Below are positions 44,447-55,465 of a stretch of DNA of 64,000 nt, piece after piece. The position numbers and the translations under genes are program-made. Under the pieces are notes generated by a model. That model saw only the letters and a list, made by a program, of their open reading frames with translations, searched no databases and had not been told where the DNA came from. The stretch lies in NCBI RefSeq assembly GCF_954871325.1, contig NC_088777.1, positions 44,617,366-44,681,365 on the forward strand. The letters run 5' to 3'. The stretch comes from Gordionus sp. m RMFG-2023 (lineage: Eukaryota > Nematomorpha > Gordioida > Chordodea > Parachordodidae). The first letter of the stretch is position 1; the number at the start of each line of letters is the position of its first letter.

Positions 44447-47400
44447 TATACATCTCATTTTTATTTAAGGCGAAAGGAAGAAAAGTATAATAATAATGTC
44501 ACATAGAAAATGCTACTTATTACATCCAAAAATTTTGTAGAATCACTAGTTGAACATTAATTAAAAAGTGGTGCTAAATTCGAAAAAAGGATGCTTTAAG
44601 ATCCAAAGCACCTAGCTAATGACGCACTTGAGTAGCATAAAATAATATTATGCTATATTTAATTAAAATAAAAATATCCCTCCTAATATTCTATCCCAAT
44701 TATATGAAATATATTTAATTGCTATATTTATTTTTTTTAACCTTGACAATGTTAGCTTATTTATCATTACCTTCGTAGATAGAGATACTGATATTAACGT
44801 CATTTTTTGGTTAATGTATTGTCAAATTTAATATGAAAATAAATGTAATGAACGAACGTAGTAAAAAAATTTATGATATTATTGTTTGTAAATTTGAAAT
44901 TTCGCAAATCTTTAATAATATATTTATGAGGGCGTAATATGGGAGGAGGGGTACTTGATATAGTTAGATACAATTGGAATATATGTACCCCTATGCACAT
45001 TTAGTATTTGCTTCGTTCCTTAATCCCCGATTGAGGAGTCAGTGGTAGCAAAGCTTTTTAAATAGTCATATCCGATCAAAGTTTCGATTGAACAATTAAA
45101 AACTTGGGTTATTTGAGTTCTTTTGTGGTTATCAATATACAGGAAGTTTCATAAAATCAACTGAGGATTTTAGTGTAGATAAATAAAGTCGTTTCCCTAA
45201 GCGAAGAAACTGATCCATTCGCAAAGTTTTCATCTATTGTAGCTGTGAAAATTCCATATACCTTCAACCAGTACAACGCTATTTTATAACTTACATAATT
45301 TACCAACACAACTTCTAAAACTAAAAGTAATAAATTTTCACTACTATTGGCCAACAAAATACATATCTATAAAAAAATAAAGAGTAGTTATAATTATAAA
45401 ATCTCGTCCATTTTATACTTTTTTTGGGACAAAGAAATCACAAGTTCTACACGTGATATATAAAATCAGGCGACTCTTAATAGATAAAAATTAAACAAAG
45501 TAATTAAAAAAATATATATATTTTACGTGAATACATGAGTAAGCAATATAAATTTAAATAATAATATAACAGTAGCTATTTTGACATTAAGCATATCGGT
45601 GAGATTCATGCCCAGTAGTTTCTGTTGAAGAATTAACTAGAGGGTTAAGAATACATTTATTTCAAATTATTGGGTTATTGTGCATACATGAACGACTTCT
45701 ATGAGAAATACGAAAAGGAGAATGAATTTCCTTGAATAGTCTAAATACTGGAGTTTAGAGGGGAAACGCAGAGAGCGTCTTTCGATATCAGGGAGAGTTT
45801 TTGGCAACTCATTTGATTAAAGGTATAGTTTTAACTAGATGGTTTTCTTAAATATTTATTCTTTAGGCACATGCGGCTATTGATAATCATATTTGTGCCT
45901 ATGGAAAATAAACCCTCAAAATATCCCATTTTTCATTTTGCTCTGATTGCAATCTTTATATAATGTTTTTAGAATTTCAGTGATGTCGTTAGAATTTTCT
46001 ACTTACGTGCTGGGGGAGGGAGGTAATTGATTTCTACTTTTATTTTGTTTTATTGATGATGCCGACGCGTATTTACATTTGGAAAATAACGTGAAATTAC
46101 GAGAAAAATATGAATGATATGTATTTAAATATTCCTTAATTTTACATAATATCGTCTTTAAACTTTTATACTAAAAAATCCGGACTATTATAATATCAAA
46201 GGAAATACTACTAAAATAAAATTTATACAAACTACATTGGGAAATGTTATATTTGACATCATGGGATTATTTAGAGTACTGGACGTGGAGAGGGGACGAA
46301 AGTAACCATAAGATTTGATGTGCCAGCTAGCTCTGGGTAAGGAATAGGAGGAGTAGATTGGACCATTGATAACTGTTGATGTTTCAAATAAAAATGCACA
46401 ATGTCAATTATCCATTATTTTAGAGAGGTCCCGGGATAGATGAGCTTTAAACACTGTTGAGGTAGAGAATCAAAAATAAAAATGGACTTAATGCTCCACA
46501 CATGTCAATATAGACTCTTTCCTTTATTTTCCAATGTAAGCCAAAGGTTATCACACTATTATGCAATAGTAAAGATGTTCGATTAAACGCACAAATTAAT
46601 GCAAAAATTAATAATCATTTAAATAATTAAAGTTGACGTAAAATCAGTGGAAAGTAAATAAGTGACTATCCACAAACTATTCCGTCCTCGTATAGATTTT
46701 TTTTCCTATTAAGTGTGCTAACATTCTTAGCCAATCATAACATCGAAAACTATGTGGGATCGTTTTGTGTTTTTTTTATCAACAATCCTGTGCTTTAAAA
46801 TTGGCGCAAACAACCCCCCCCCCCCACTTAATTACACACAAATATCAAATTGGTGTTCAACAATGTGAGGCGACTTAATTGCGATAAAAAGGGGGGTAAT
46901 TAAAATTAATTATAAATATGTTGCAAACAACAGGAAATATTATTAAATTTTTATGAAAAAAAATCTCTATTACAGTGTTGTGCAGATTAAAACTTATTTG
47001 AAAAAATAAAATTATTTGACTGGCAAAAAATTGTTAAAATAACATATCTATATATTCTTATTAATTTTTAAAAGTTAAATAATTTTATTTATAAACGAAT
47101 TAAAGAATATGGAAATGTTTTAAATTAAATCTGCAAAACTGTCTATAAAATATCATTGATGATCACTCTGAAGTATAAAAAAAGGTTTGCAAAAATCTGT
47201 TTACTTGTTATGACAATTTAAATTTAGTAGCTATTTGCCTAGTTAAGTTCTCTAGGGTTAAGCTAAAAGGAGTTATTTAATTTTAGAAAGTGTTGAGTAT
47301 GGTTCTAACTTAGCATAACCAAGGGTTAAAAAAAAAATTTTATAATTAAAATTAATTTATTTCACATTCTTATCTTATTGATTTTGAATTTTTTTCAAAC

Positions 47401-47788
47401 AAGAAAAAAATGACTCATGTAAATTGTAATTTAAATTTTTTTTTTAAAAAAAATCGATTTTACTTTTACCAATACCAATATATAATTTATTTGTTCAATA
47501 TCGGCAAAAAAAAATAATCAAAAAAAGATAAATATTATATTACTCATAAAAACGGCCTTGAAATAATTTTTTTTTTTTGCGATAAATAATAAAACGTTTC
47601 ATTTCTCCTTTTTTTTAAACGAAAAAATAAAAAAAAACTTTACGAAAAATATTTTTTTCAAAAAATAACTTAATTGATTTTTTAAAACAAAAATTGACCA
47701 ACTCGAAAAACTCTAACGAAAGTGATCTGAAAAGTTTTTAACAAACTCGTAAAAATTTTTGGCACCGTTGTTTATAAATAATTAAATT
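44447..47788. other. intergenic upstream of the small heat shock gene
   Basis: AT-rich, with several small open frames, none recognisable. A C run lies at about 46815-46826. I looked for alternating nGAAn/nTTCn heat shock elements within 250 bases of the heat shock protein start and saw no convincing array. Confidence 0.35.
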
Positions 47789-48767
47789 ATGTCTGAATAT
47801 CGCGGAGACATATCTATTCCCGTCAGGAACGAATCCAGGAGTTATTGGTCTTCCGAGGGCAGGTCCTTGAAAGATAAATTTGCCGAAGAAAGGAGAAAAA
47901 TGGAAGCCGAAATGGAAAATTTGAAACAAAAATTTCACTTTTCCAAAGATCGTCCAGCCTCCTCCATCGAACGTTCGAATTTCGACAACAGCAGAGATTA
48001 CCAATCTTCCTCTTACTACGATCAGAGTAGCAGTAGCAATCGAGATAATTATTCTAACAGGAGTCCTCAGAGATACGATACTTCGTATTATCCCGAGAAT
48101 ACATACAGGCAACAAACCGCTTCTTCTACATTGGCGCCTTATCAACCGACCGGCTCCATCCAAGGTTTTGGCAACCAACCAGCCGGCCCCATCCAGGGTT
48201 TTGGCAAAAGTCCCGAATGGCGCTATGTCGAAACTGGGCCTGATGGTCGAAAACTGGTTAAACTACAGTTCGATATGATTAATTACCAACCCAACGAGAT
48301 TCAGGTCTTGGTGGATAACGATTTTCTCAAAATTCGCGCCAAACACGAGGAAGGCGGTCCTAACAGGTATAAATTTAATTTTTTAAAATAACGCAGGTAA
48401 CCCCTCCTAGACAATGACGCTCCTCATTACCAAAATAAAAATAGGATGCCCCCTCCCCTAAAATTTTAATAATCCCGTTGCATTACAGCCCCCTCCTTTC
48501 TTGTTTTGCGAACCCCCCAAAAAATAACTTATTTTTTTAATAATGAAAAAGCGTTCAATATCGTTATATTTTAAATTTCTAAGATCTTGTTACCGGGAGT
48601 ACAATCGTGAATTTACTCTACCCTCGGTTATCAGGAGCAATCAAATTATATCCCATCTTTCGAGAGATGGCATACTAACCGTAGAAGCCCCGCTTCCCCA
48701 AGACTTTGATTACCGCAGAAATGATATGGGGTTCGACCTGAAAGTGCCAATTGAGTATCGACAATAA
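47789..48767 (+). CDS. small heat shock protein (alpha-crystallin/HSP20), 2 exons
   Basis: ATP-independent chaperone that binds unfolding proteins in the cytosol. Exons 47789-48366 and 48584-48767 join across an AACAG|GTATAA donor and a TTTCTAAG acceptor, giving 253 residues. Residues 24-50 form a charged helix likely to be a coiled coil (DKFAEERRKMEAEMENLKQK). Residues 55-120 are Ser/Tyr/Gln-rich and disordered. Residues 121-140 hold two near-identical GSIQGFG/GPIQGFG repeats. The alpha-crystallin domain runs from about 142 to 240, with FDMINYQPNEIQVLVDNDFL, REYNREFTLP and RDGILTVEAPLP. The last residues include VPI, which may serve as the I-x-I anchor. The intron falls within the alpha-crystallin domain. 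The start is the first ATG of a clean frame and gives the MSEYRGD N-terminus. Confidence 0.9.
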
Positions 48768-50682
48768 GGTGATTGGAAAGCTCAAAACGTTTTCTTTATG
48801 TTAACTTGTAAATTATAGTAAAGTTTGTATAAAATCTTTTTTTTTGCCCCTCCTTTTTTAAAAAAAATAATATTAAGATTAACTACAAATAACAAACTGT
48901 TTTGTTTTAAAAAAAAATTTAAATTTAATAATAAAAAGAAGAAGAAGAAGAAATTTTATTAACCTCGTCGTCGAGAATTATATAAAAAATAAATAAAACT
49001 AAAAGTAATATGTGAAATATTGTTTGATAATTTTACACACTACATTACACATATCTTTCTTATGATTTTTTCTTCCTTATTCGGAGTTTCTAAGAATTGA
49101 TAATTAAATTAGCCATCTTATCACAAACAAAAAAATAAGTTAATTCTAATTTTAGGATTTATATTTTGCGCATTAAATCATAAATAATCCTTATTATTTT
49201 CCCCGCGACCTATTCAAAAATTAAATCAAACTTTAGAAAATCATATATATTTATTATCCCCAGAAATCCATTAAATTTATTAATTTCATCCGCTAATTTT
49301 TCCAAGTTTTTTTTTTGATTTATTTATTGGAAATTGAAATCAATATATTTTATTTAATCTAATATATATAATTATATAATTAAATAATTAAATAAAATAG
49401 AGAGAAAGATATAAAACTATTTTAAAATACATTTTTAGAAACAATGTTTTTTTTAAAAAAAAAATTCTTTCAAAAAATTTTGAGGGATTATTTTTTTTTT
49501 GTGATTGATTTTAAGTTTTTTTACTTGACATGTATTATCAAAGAATTTTGGAAATCGATATTCGCATATTTTTCTTACTTTTTTTTGAAAAAAAATTAAT
49601 TTTTTAAAATCAAGGTTAATATTGAAACTTAATGTTAAAAAAAAAGAAAATTAACACTCTTGTTTAAATTTCAATTAATCACGTGGTATCGACAAGGGCG
49701 GGACAAAAGTCTCCGCGACCGCATGGCTATTTATTTGAGCACGCCCAAATCAAGAAAATTAGCCTCCTTTTGTTGTAGCATATTTGAATGTGTTGAGTGC
49801 TAAAGACACAATCATGTCTAGCTATCGTTTTGTGAAGCTAATAATAGAATCGTATTTAGGAAAATAATAGTTTATTAAATTATAATTTTTATTTTTAATA
49901 AGCTAGATAATATATTCCAATTTTTTAAGAAATTATAATATATTATATATTATTAAAGAATGCAATTCTATATTTATTTCCATTCACCACAACATTATGA
50001 TATGTTATATTTGAATCTAAGTACTGTCCGGGTATCTAACCCATATGGTAAAATTTTGAGGATCTCCAGGCTGGGATTAAAAGTCTATAAACCCGGGATG
50101 AAAAAACTTATGTTCCCAAATGCTACACAGGAGCAATTTCTCTCTTGTCATTTGGTTTTTATTCTTGAATGACAGGTGCAAGCAAGAGTTTTTTTAAAAA
50201 TCGTTTCAAGGAGACTTTTAGAAATCTCTCGACTCAGCGGAAAAACTTGCGGAATTGGTATGGGAAAATAATTCATTATGATTGAATAATTCAATATTTA
50301 TTTACGCTTGCCTTTATTTTCCAAAATTATTTAAAAATAACAAAAATTTTTTAGAATCCGGTCCGGGCCGGAAAATTTTCTCAAAATATTTGACCTTTGT
50401 AGATCTTTTATTTGAATAGCTAATTTTTTTTTTATAGAAAGGAGGAAGAGGGGGGAGGGGTTTAATATGTGTTTTTTTAAAAAGAAACAAAAACTGTTTT
50501 AATATTTCAAGGTGAAATTTTTTTTTTCATTTAATTTTTATTTTTTTCGTAAAATTGGCAAAAAATTTTTTTTAATATTATTTAATCTAAAGGAAATTAA
50601 TGATTCTCTTTTTAATTTCGATTGTTATATTTTTTAAAAAAATGTTTGCTTTGTCATTTAAATTCCTTATCATCCATCTTAA
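48768..50682. other. intergenic, with one GC-richer patch
   Basis: Mostly A/T runs. The patch at 49680-49745 has CACGTG (E-box core), gggcgggac and ctccgcgaccgc close together and stands out from its surroundings, but no gene follows it. The frame at 49960-50172 has no recognisable motif. A family C-like end (ggtccgggccgg, ctttgtagatctttta) lies at 50340-50410. Confidence 0.3.
48930..48935 (+). promoter_or_regulatory. candidate polyadenylation signal of the heat shock gene
   Basis: AATAAA about 160 bases after the stop codon. Another lies at 48988. Either may be used, and chance occurrence is high in this composition. Confidence 0.3.
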
Positions 50683-50893
50683 TATGCGCACAAATGGAAC
50701 GTTTTTCTACGCAGCGTTTCAAAACGCAAATATAACATTTTAAATGCATTCGTTATAAATTGATTTTTTTTGATATATATTTAGACATTTCATATTAAAA
50801 AATTAAAAATTTACGGTTCATTTTAAACATAGCTGTGTTTACGTTTTTTATTTGCGCTTTGAAACGGTTGAAACGTTCAATTCGTGCGCACTA
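50683..50893. repeat. TA-flanked MITE family I
   Basis: The left end TATGCGCACAAATGGAACGT is inverted at the right end as TAGTGCGCACGAATTGAACG. TA lies at both edges. Inner arms with gcgtttcaaaacgcaaata continue the inverted repeat. A degraded relative lies at 53510-53610 (aatttgcacata to tttatgcacatta). Confidence 0.65.
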
Positions 50894-51224
50894 TGAAGTA
50901 TTTTTTTTAAACTAATTTTTAAGATTTACAATAAAAAAAAATAAAATGAAAATTTAATGATAAAATTCAAGATTAAATTATAGAATTTATATATAAAACT
51001 ACCATACCACCCCCACCCCATTTGTGTTTAGAAATTGATAACTCTTTTTTAGACTAATTTTGTCAACAAATATTGATCAATTTTTAAAGCCTAACCCTTC
51101 CCACTAGTTCCAAAAAAAAATATCACGTTTTGTTAATGCTCTTGAAATATCCAACAAAACAATTTTAAATGTTTTAAACCCCGAACTAGAACCATTTGAA
51201 TTTTGGTTTCAATGTTTATTTGAT

Positions 51225-51410
51225 TGAACCCGCCGAAATATTGGTATTGTTAAACGGCTTGATTTTTTAAAAACGGCTACCTCAATATTATAGCCAAAAA
51301 AAATATAACGCGAGCCTGTTGATTTCATTCATAAATGGCAGAAAGGTTAGGACATCTATTCACAAAATCTCGAGGCCTCCTAAATTTTATTTTGACTAAA
51401 TAACATAGAG
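51225..51410. repeat. foldback MITE family A, copy 2 (one arm clear)
   Basis: Begins gttaaacggcttgatttttt then aaaacggctacctcaatatta, followed by gcgagcctgttgattt and atctcgaggcctcc, the same order as in the neighbouring copy at 51396. Confidence 0.5.
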
Positions 51411-51640
51411 CCATAAGTAGTGTTATTAAACCCCTCCATTTGAGCTGAATTTTAAAAACGTCTAACTCGTTATTTTATCCCAAAAAATATTACGCAAGTC
51501 TGAAGATTTTGATGGTAGATGGCATAAAGTGGGCATTCTCGAGGCTTAGACAATATTTTTTTTTGGCTAAAATATTCAGTTAGCCGTTTTTAAAAATCGA
51601 CTCAAATCGAGTTATTTAACGACACAAATTATAACTCGTG
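51396..51640. repeat. foldback MITE family A, copy 3
   Basis: Left arm gtgttattaaac, then ttgagctgaattttaaaaac and gtctaactcgttatttta. Right arm tattcagttagccg, then tttttaaaaatcgactcaaa and tcgagttatttaac. The arms are inverted, and this is the clearest pair in the family. Confidence 0.65.
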
Positions 51641-52214
51641 AATTATTTATTGCATCAAATCATCTTTGGATGTAATTTAAAAAAAGAACACTTTTTTTAC
51701 GCCTATAAGAGGTAGCGACTGACACGATAACTGTTCGCAACCTCGTTTATTTTTTTAAAAAAAAGCAGTTTTTGTCTAACTAAGAAATAAAAATTATATA
51801 ATTCTTGCCAATATAAATATAATAAATTTATATTTTTTGGCACAAATTAAAAAATCGTAAAAATTTTTGAACATTTTAAATTATTCGTAGGTATAAAAAC
51901 AAAATCAGGAAAATTTATAATAATTATTCCTAAGAGGATAATGTCAAATAACACGTATCTAATATATTTATTTCTAGTTTTTAATCCAACTTTTTATATT
52001 TACTCTATAATCAATGATAATGTTTTTTTAATAAAAAGAAAATTAAAAACTAGAGCCAAAAAGATTTTAAAAATTGACGAATAATTTATAGATTTTGATT
52101 GAGGGGGGTTGACAAATGTGAAACTTTTCGTAAATATCATTTCAAAATTTATAAATTATAAGAAAATTAATTTTTTTAGACGGTTTAGAAATTTCGTTAT
52201 AATAGTGTTTTATC

Positions 52215-52565
52215 CAGAGACCTTCATGGACCTTAATTTTTTTTGATCAAATCCGTCCCAGGGGCGCAGTAAAAAAATTTTTAGAACCTTGCCTCAGCCA
52301 ATATTTAATATTAAAAAAAATTCTCGAGCTCGGCCCAAGCCCATAATAAGTTTAAAGTATTATCCAAAAAATTGATTATGTATTTAATGAAAATAAACAT
52401 TATTTAAGGTATATTTTAAGGCAATCATTTTGTTTACAATACTGATATTTAACATTATTAAGAAGAAAAAAAATGCAAAACTAAGGCCCAAGCCCATTAA
52501 AAGTTAGAAAACCCAGGCTCGGCCCAAGTCTGCTAAAAATATATTATAAATTTTTTTTTGCCTTA
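52215..52565. repeat. hAT-type MITE family B, degraded copy
   Basis: Starts cagagaccttcatgg and contains 'ggcaatcattttgtttacaa' and 'aaggcccaagcccatt', matching the reverse complement of 38519-38898. Its far end is lost. Confidence 0.7.
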
Positions 52566-54854
52566 ATAGATTTTTCATTTCTAATTGTATTAAGGCACTT
52601 GGACCAAGATTTGTGCCAAACCCGAATTCATGGTTTGGGTCTTTTTTTCTGAACTCGTACCGTCTAGGGACAGTTTAAACTGAACCGAATCTACATTTTT
52701 TTTCTGAAAGGTTACAGCTGTCCCTAATTTAATTACCGTTTAAAAAAAAAATAATTTACCAGTAAATCTTTGATTTAACCGTTTCTTTTTTTTAAAAAGT
52801 GTTAAAACTAAAGTATATATTTCATTTTAAACATAATTTATTTAGCTTTTATTGATTTAAATATTGATATGAATGCCCATTTATATATAATAAAATCATG
52901 TTTATAATTCTCTTTAGAATTTTAAATTTAAATTGTCGAATGTACATTGTATATTATATAGTCGAATTAAAATTAGAGTATTCTATATAGAGAATTCTAT
53001 TGAGCTCCTGATATGTATAAAAAAGAAGTCGTTTGAAACCATAATTTTTGCCAATATAAGTGCCTAATGGTGTAATACAAGCAGCAATCGACCCCTCAGT
53101 ATAAGAATAGGCCTAGACCACACCATTTTTAAAAACTTTTCCAACCTGTTATTCCGAACCTGGCTAAATCATTTTAAGACCCAAATCCCCTCGTGTCATT
53201 CTTATCAATAAAATACAACTTTTTATCGCGCAAATTGACCGTTTGGATTTTAAAAAGTAACGCATCCCTTGTTTAAATTGAGGCTGCTGCTTGATTAATA
53301 TCTTCGATACAAATTTTTAACTAAAGTTAAAAATAATTGGTTTTTGTAAATTACATATTATCGTCTGCCTTTTTTTATTTCATTAATTTTTAATATTATA
53401 TTTTAAATGGTAAGTAAATTATATTTTTTTATACGCTTTTATATAGTATTGCTAAATGATGAATAAAAAAAAGTATGGAAAAATGGTTTTTAGCGGCAAT
53501 CGATAATTTGATCAATTTGCACATATATTATTTGAAATGCATATTTTTGCATTTGCAACTCAACGTTTGAAAGGCTCAATTTATGCACATTATTAGGTAG
53601 AAATATTTTTGCAGTATTGATTTTTATTTTAGAAAATCCAGCTACAAAATAAAAGATTTGTATAAAAAAATTGATAAATTAATAATTATATATTATTATG
53701 TTTGTAGTAATACTATTTTATAATTCAAGTAGTAACTTTCTTGGGATTGAATTTATTATTCCAAATTAATAAATAATTATATACAATGATTATGTTATTG
53801 AATTCAAGTATACTTTCATAGCATATAATCTTAATATTGCAACATAATTTAAAAAAATTTTTTTTTTTGGTTTAGCCTAAACATAAACACCACGTTTTTT
53901 TGCAATTTTTATAAATATAATTTTTGCGACACAGCGAACCCTATAAATATTAATTTATATAGCAATATAATATAAAATTTTTGTTGAGTTAAAAAATTAA
54001 AACGAGAAAATAATATATTTCTTAAAGCAAAAACTCTCAGACAAAATTTATGATTTGGCATCAAATACATAAATTTTTAAATGGGGTAATAGATTTTTTT
54101 AATGCTTATACAAGCAAGGGAAATAAATAATAAATCAAATAATTGTTGTAAGAACCCAGTATATTCATTCTTAAAATATAAAAAGAAAGACAGTTTAGGG
54201 GCCTTCAACATTTTATTATTAAATCCTATATCCATCAGATAAATAGTAACGTCCCCCGAAAGTGTAAATTTTTCTGTTGAATAACAAAGAACATTACAAG
54301 AGAGTTTGGAAATAACATAGGATACCTGTCAACTTGATATCTACTTATATTTGATAAAAAAAGACTTGGTGCCTATTTCTTAATCTTAGGATCAAGATAG
54401 AAAGGTAAACTGCAAGAGCTGCTTTCTTTTATAATTACTATTAGAGGGTTGCGGGACAACTTGCGCGAACTATTTCTACAGGCCGGGCAATTATTCCTCA
54501 AATTAAAGTTAAGAATTAGGCTAATTTTTTGTCTTTTTTTTCATAAAAAAATTTTCAAATGACCGGTCGCTCACATATGAAGGACTAAATTTTTGAATTA
54601 TACGCATCACAAATCACATAACAGGTAATAATGTTTGAGATCAAAAACTATAAATCTTACCATCTAAATCATGAAAAATTCCAAACTGTAGACAGAAAAG
54701 AAAAATAATAATATTAAAAGCAAAATCCTTGTTACATTATTTTTTGCATTTATCTTGCTATCTTATAAGGGGCTTATTTAAAATTTAGAAAATAATCGAA
54801 TAAAATTTAATATGAGATCTCTAAAATTATTTATAACCGAAATTAGATCATTTA
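52566..54854. other. intergenic, AT-rich
   Basis: No gene was recognised. Only the weak family I relic at 53510-53610 stands out. Confidence 0.3.
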
Positions 54855-55085
54855 CTCTGGGTTAGATTTATAGTTGGGTAATGGCTATATGTCAGCTAAT
54901 CCAACTCAATCTTCAAGCGCCTGCGGGAGAAAATACATTAACATTAAAACGTTTTAATTTATTTGAGTTTCTTCCAAATTTGAGCTGCTATCTTTTAAAG
55001 AAAAACCTCTAAGCCAAAGTGATAGTTTTCGGCTAAAACCTTGACTTAGCAGGCTAAAAATTGGCTTTAACGATTAATAGTAATT
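54855..55085 (-). repeat. interspersed repeat family D, copy 2
   Basis: Reverse-complement match to 4720-4935 over its whole length, about 75-80 percent identical by eye. Confidence 0.6.
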
Positions 55086-55210
55086 ATCCAACTAGCTTAG
55101 ATCACGAGTCAAGATAAATGGTTATCGATTTTTATTACAATATAAATTAACTATATTTATTATAGGAAGATTAGTTTGAGCATTAAATTAACCATTATTT
55201 TTTAATATTT

Positions 55211-55465
55211 TGTACAAGATTATCTTATTTTTAACACTAATTGTATAAATAAAGGATATATTATTTACAATTCTAAATTCAAATCATTACAAAAAAAAAT
55301 TATAATTTTGTTGAGGAATTGGGTAAGACGTATAATGCATTATTTAGTATTGTGTACATGACTATCTTATTTTTAACTCGATTGTATAAATAAGGATATA
55401 ACAATTCTAAATTTCAATAGAAAAAATCATAATTTTGTTGAGGAATTGGGTAAAACGTCTAATTG
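55211..55465. repeat. tandem duplication at the 3' end of the MCM3AP gene
   Basis: Two neighbouring copies (about 55211-55350 and 55353-55465) share 'tatcttatttttaac', 'attgtataaata', 'aggatat', 'acaattctaaatt' and 'attttgttgaggaattggg'. The copy nearer the gene contains its last codons and stop. The outer copy repeats the same VLPNSSTKL-stop reading on the minus strand but is not part of the frame. Confidence 0.75.

Noticed and set aside
45157-45357. 66-codon minus-strand frame (DENFANGSVSSLRETTLF)
   Set aside because: Mildly protein-like, possibly a scrap of a retroelement, but no family landmark or neighbouring frame supports it.
47540-47788. Heat shock elements upstream of the small heat shock gene
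   Set aside because: GAA triplets occur, but not in the alternating nGAAn/nTTCn 5-bp pattern.
47738-48178. 146-codon minus-strand frame opposite the heat shock gene
   Set aside because: Antisense shadow of the small heat shock protein exon, with no recognisable motif.
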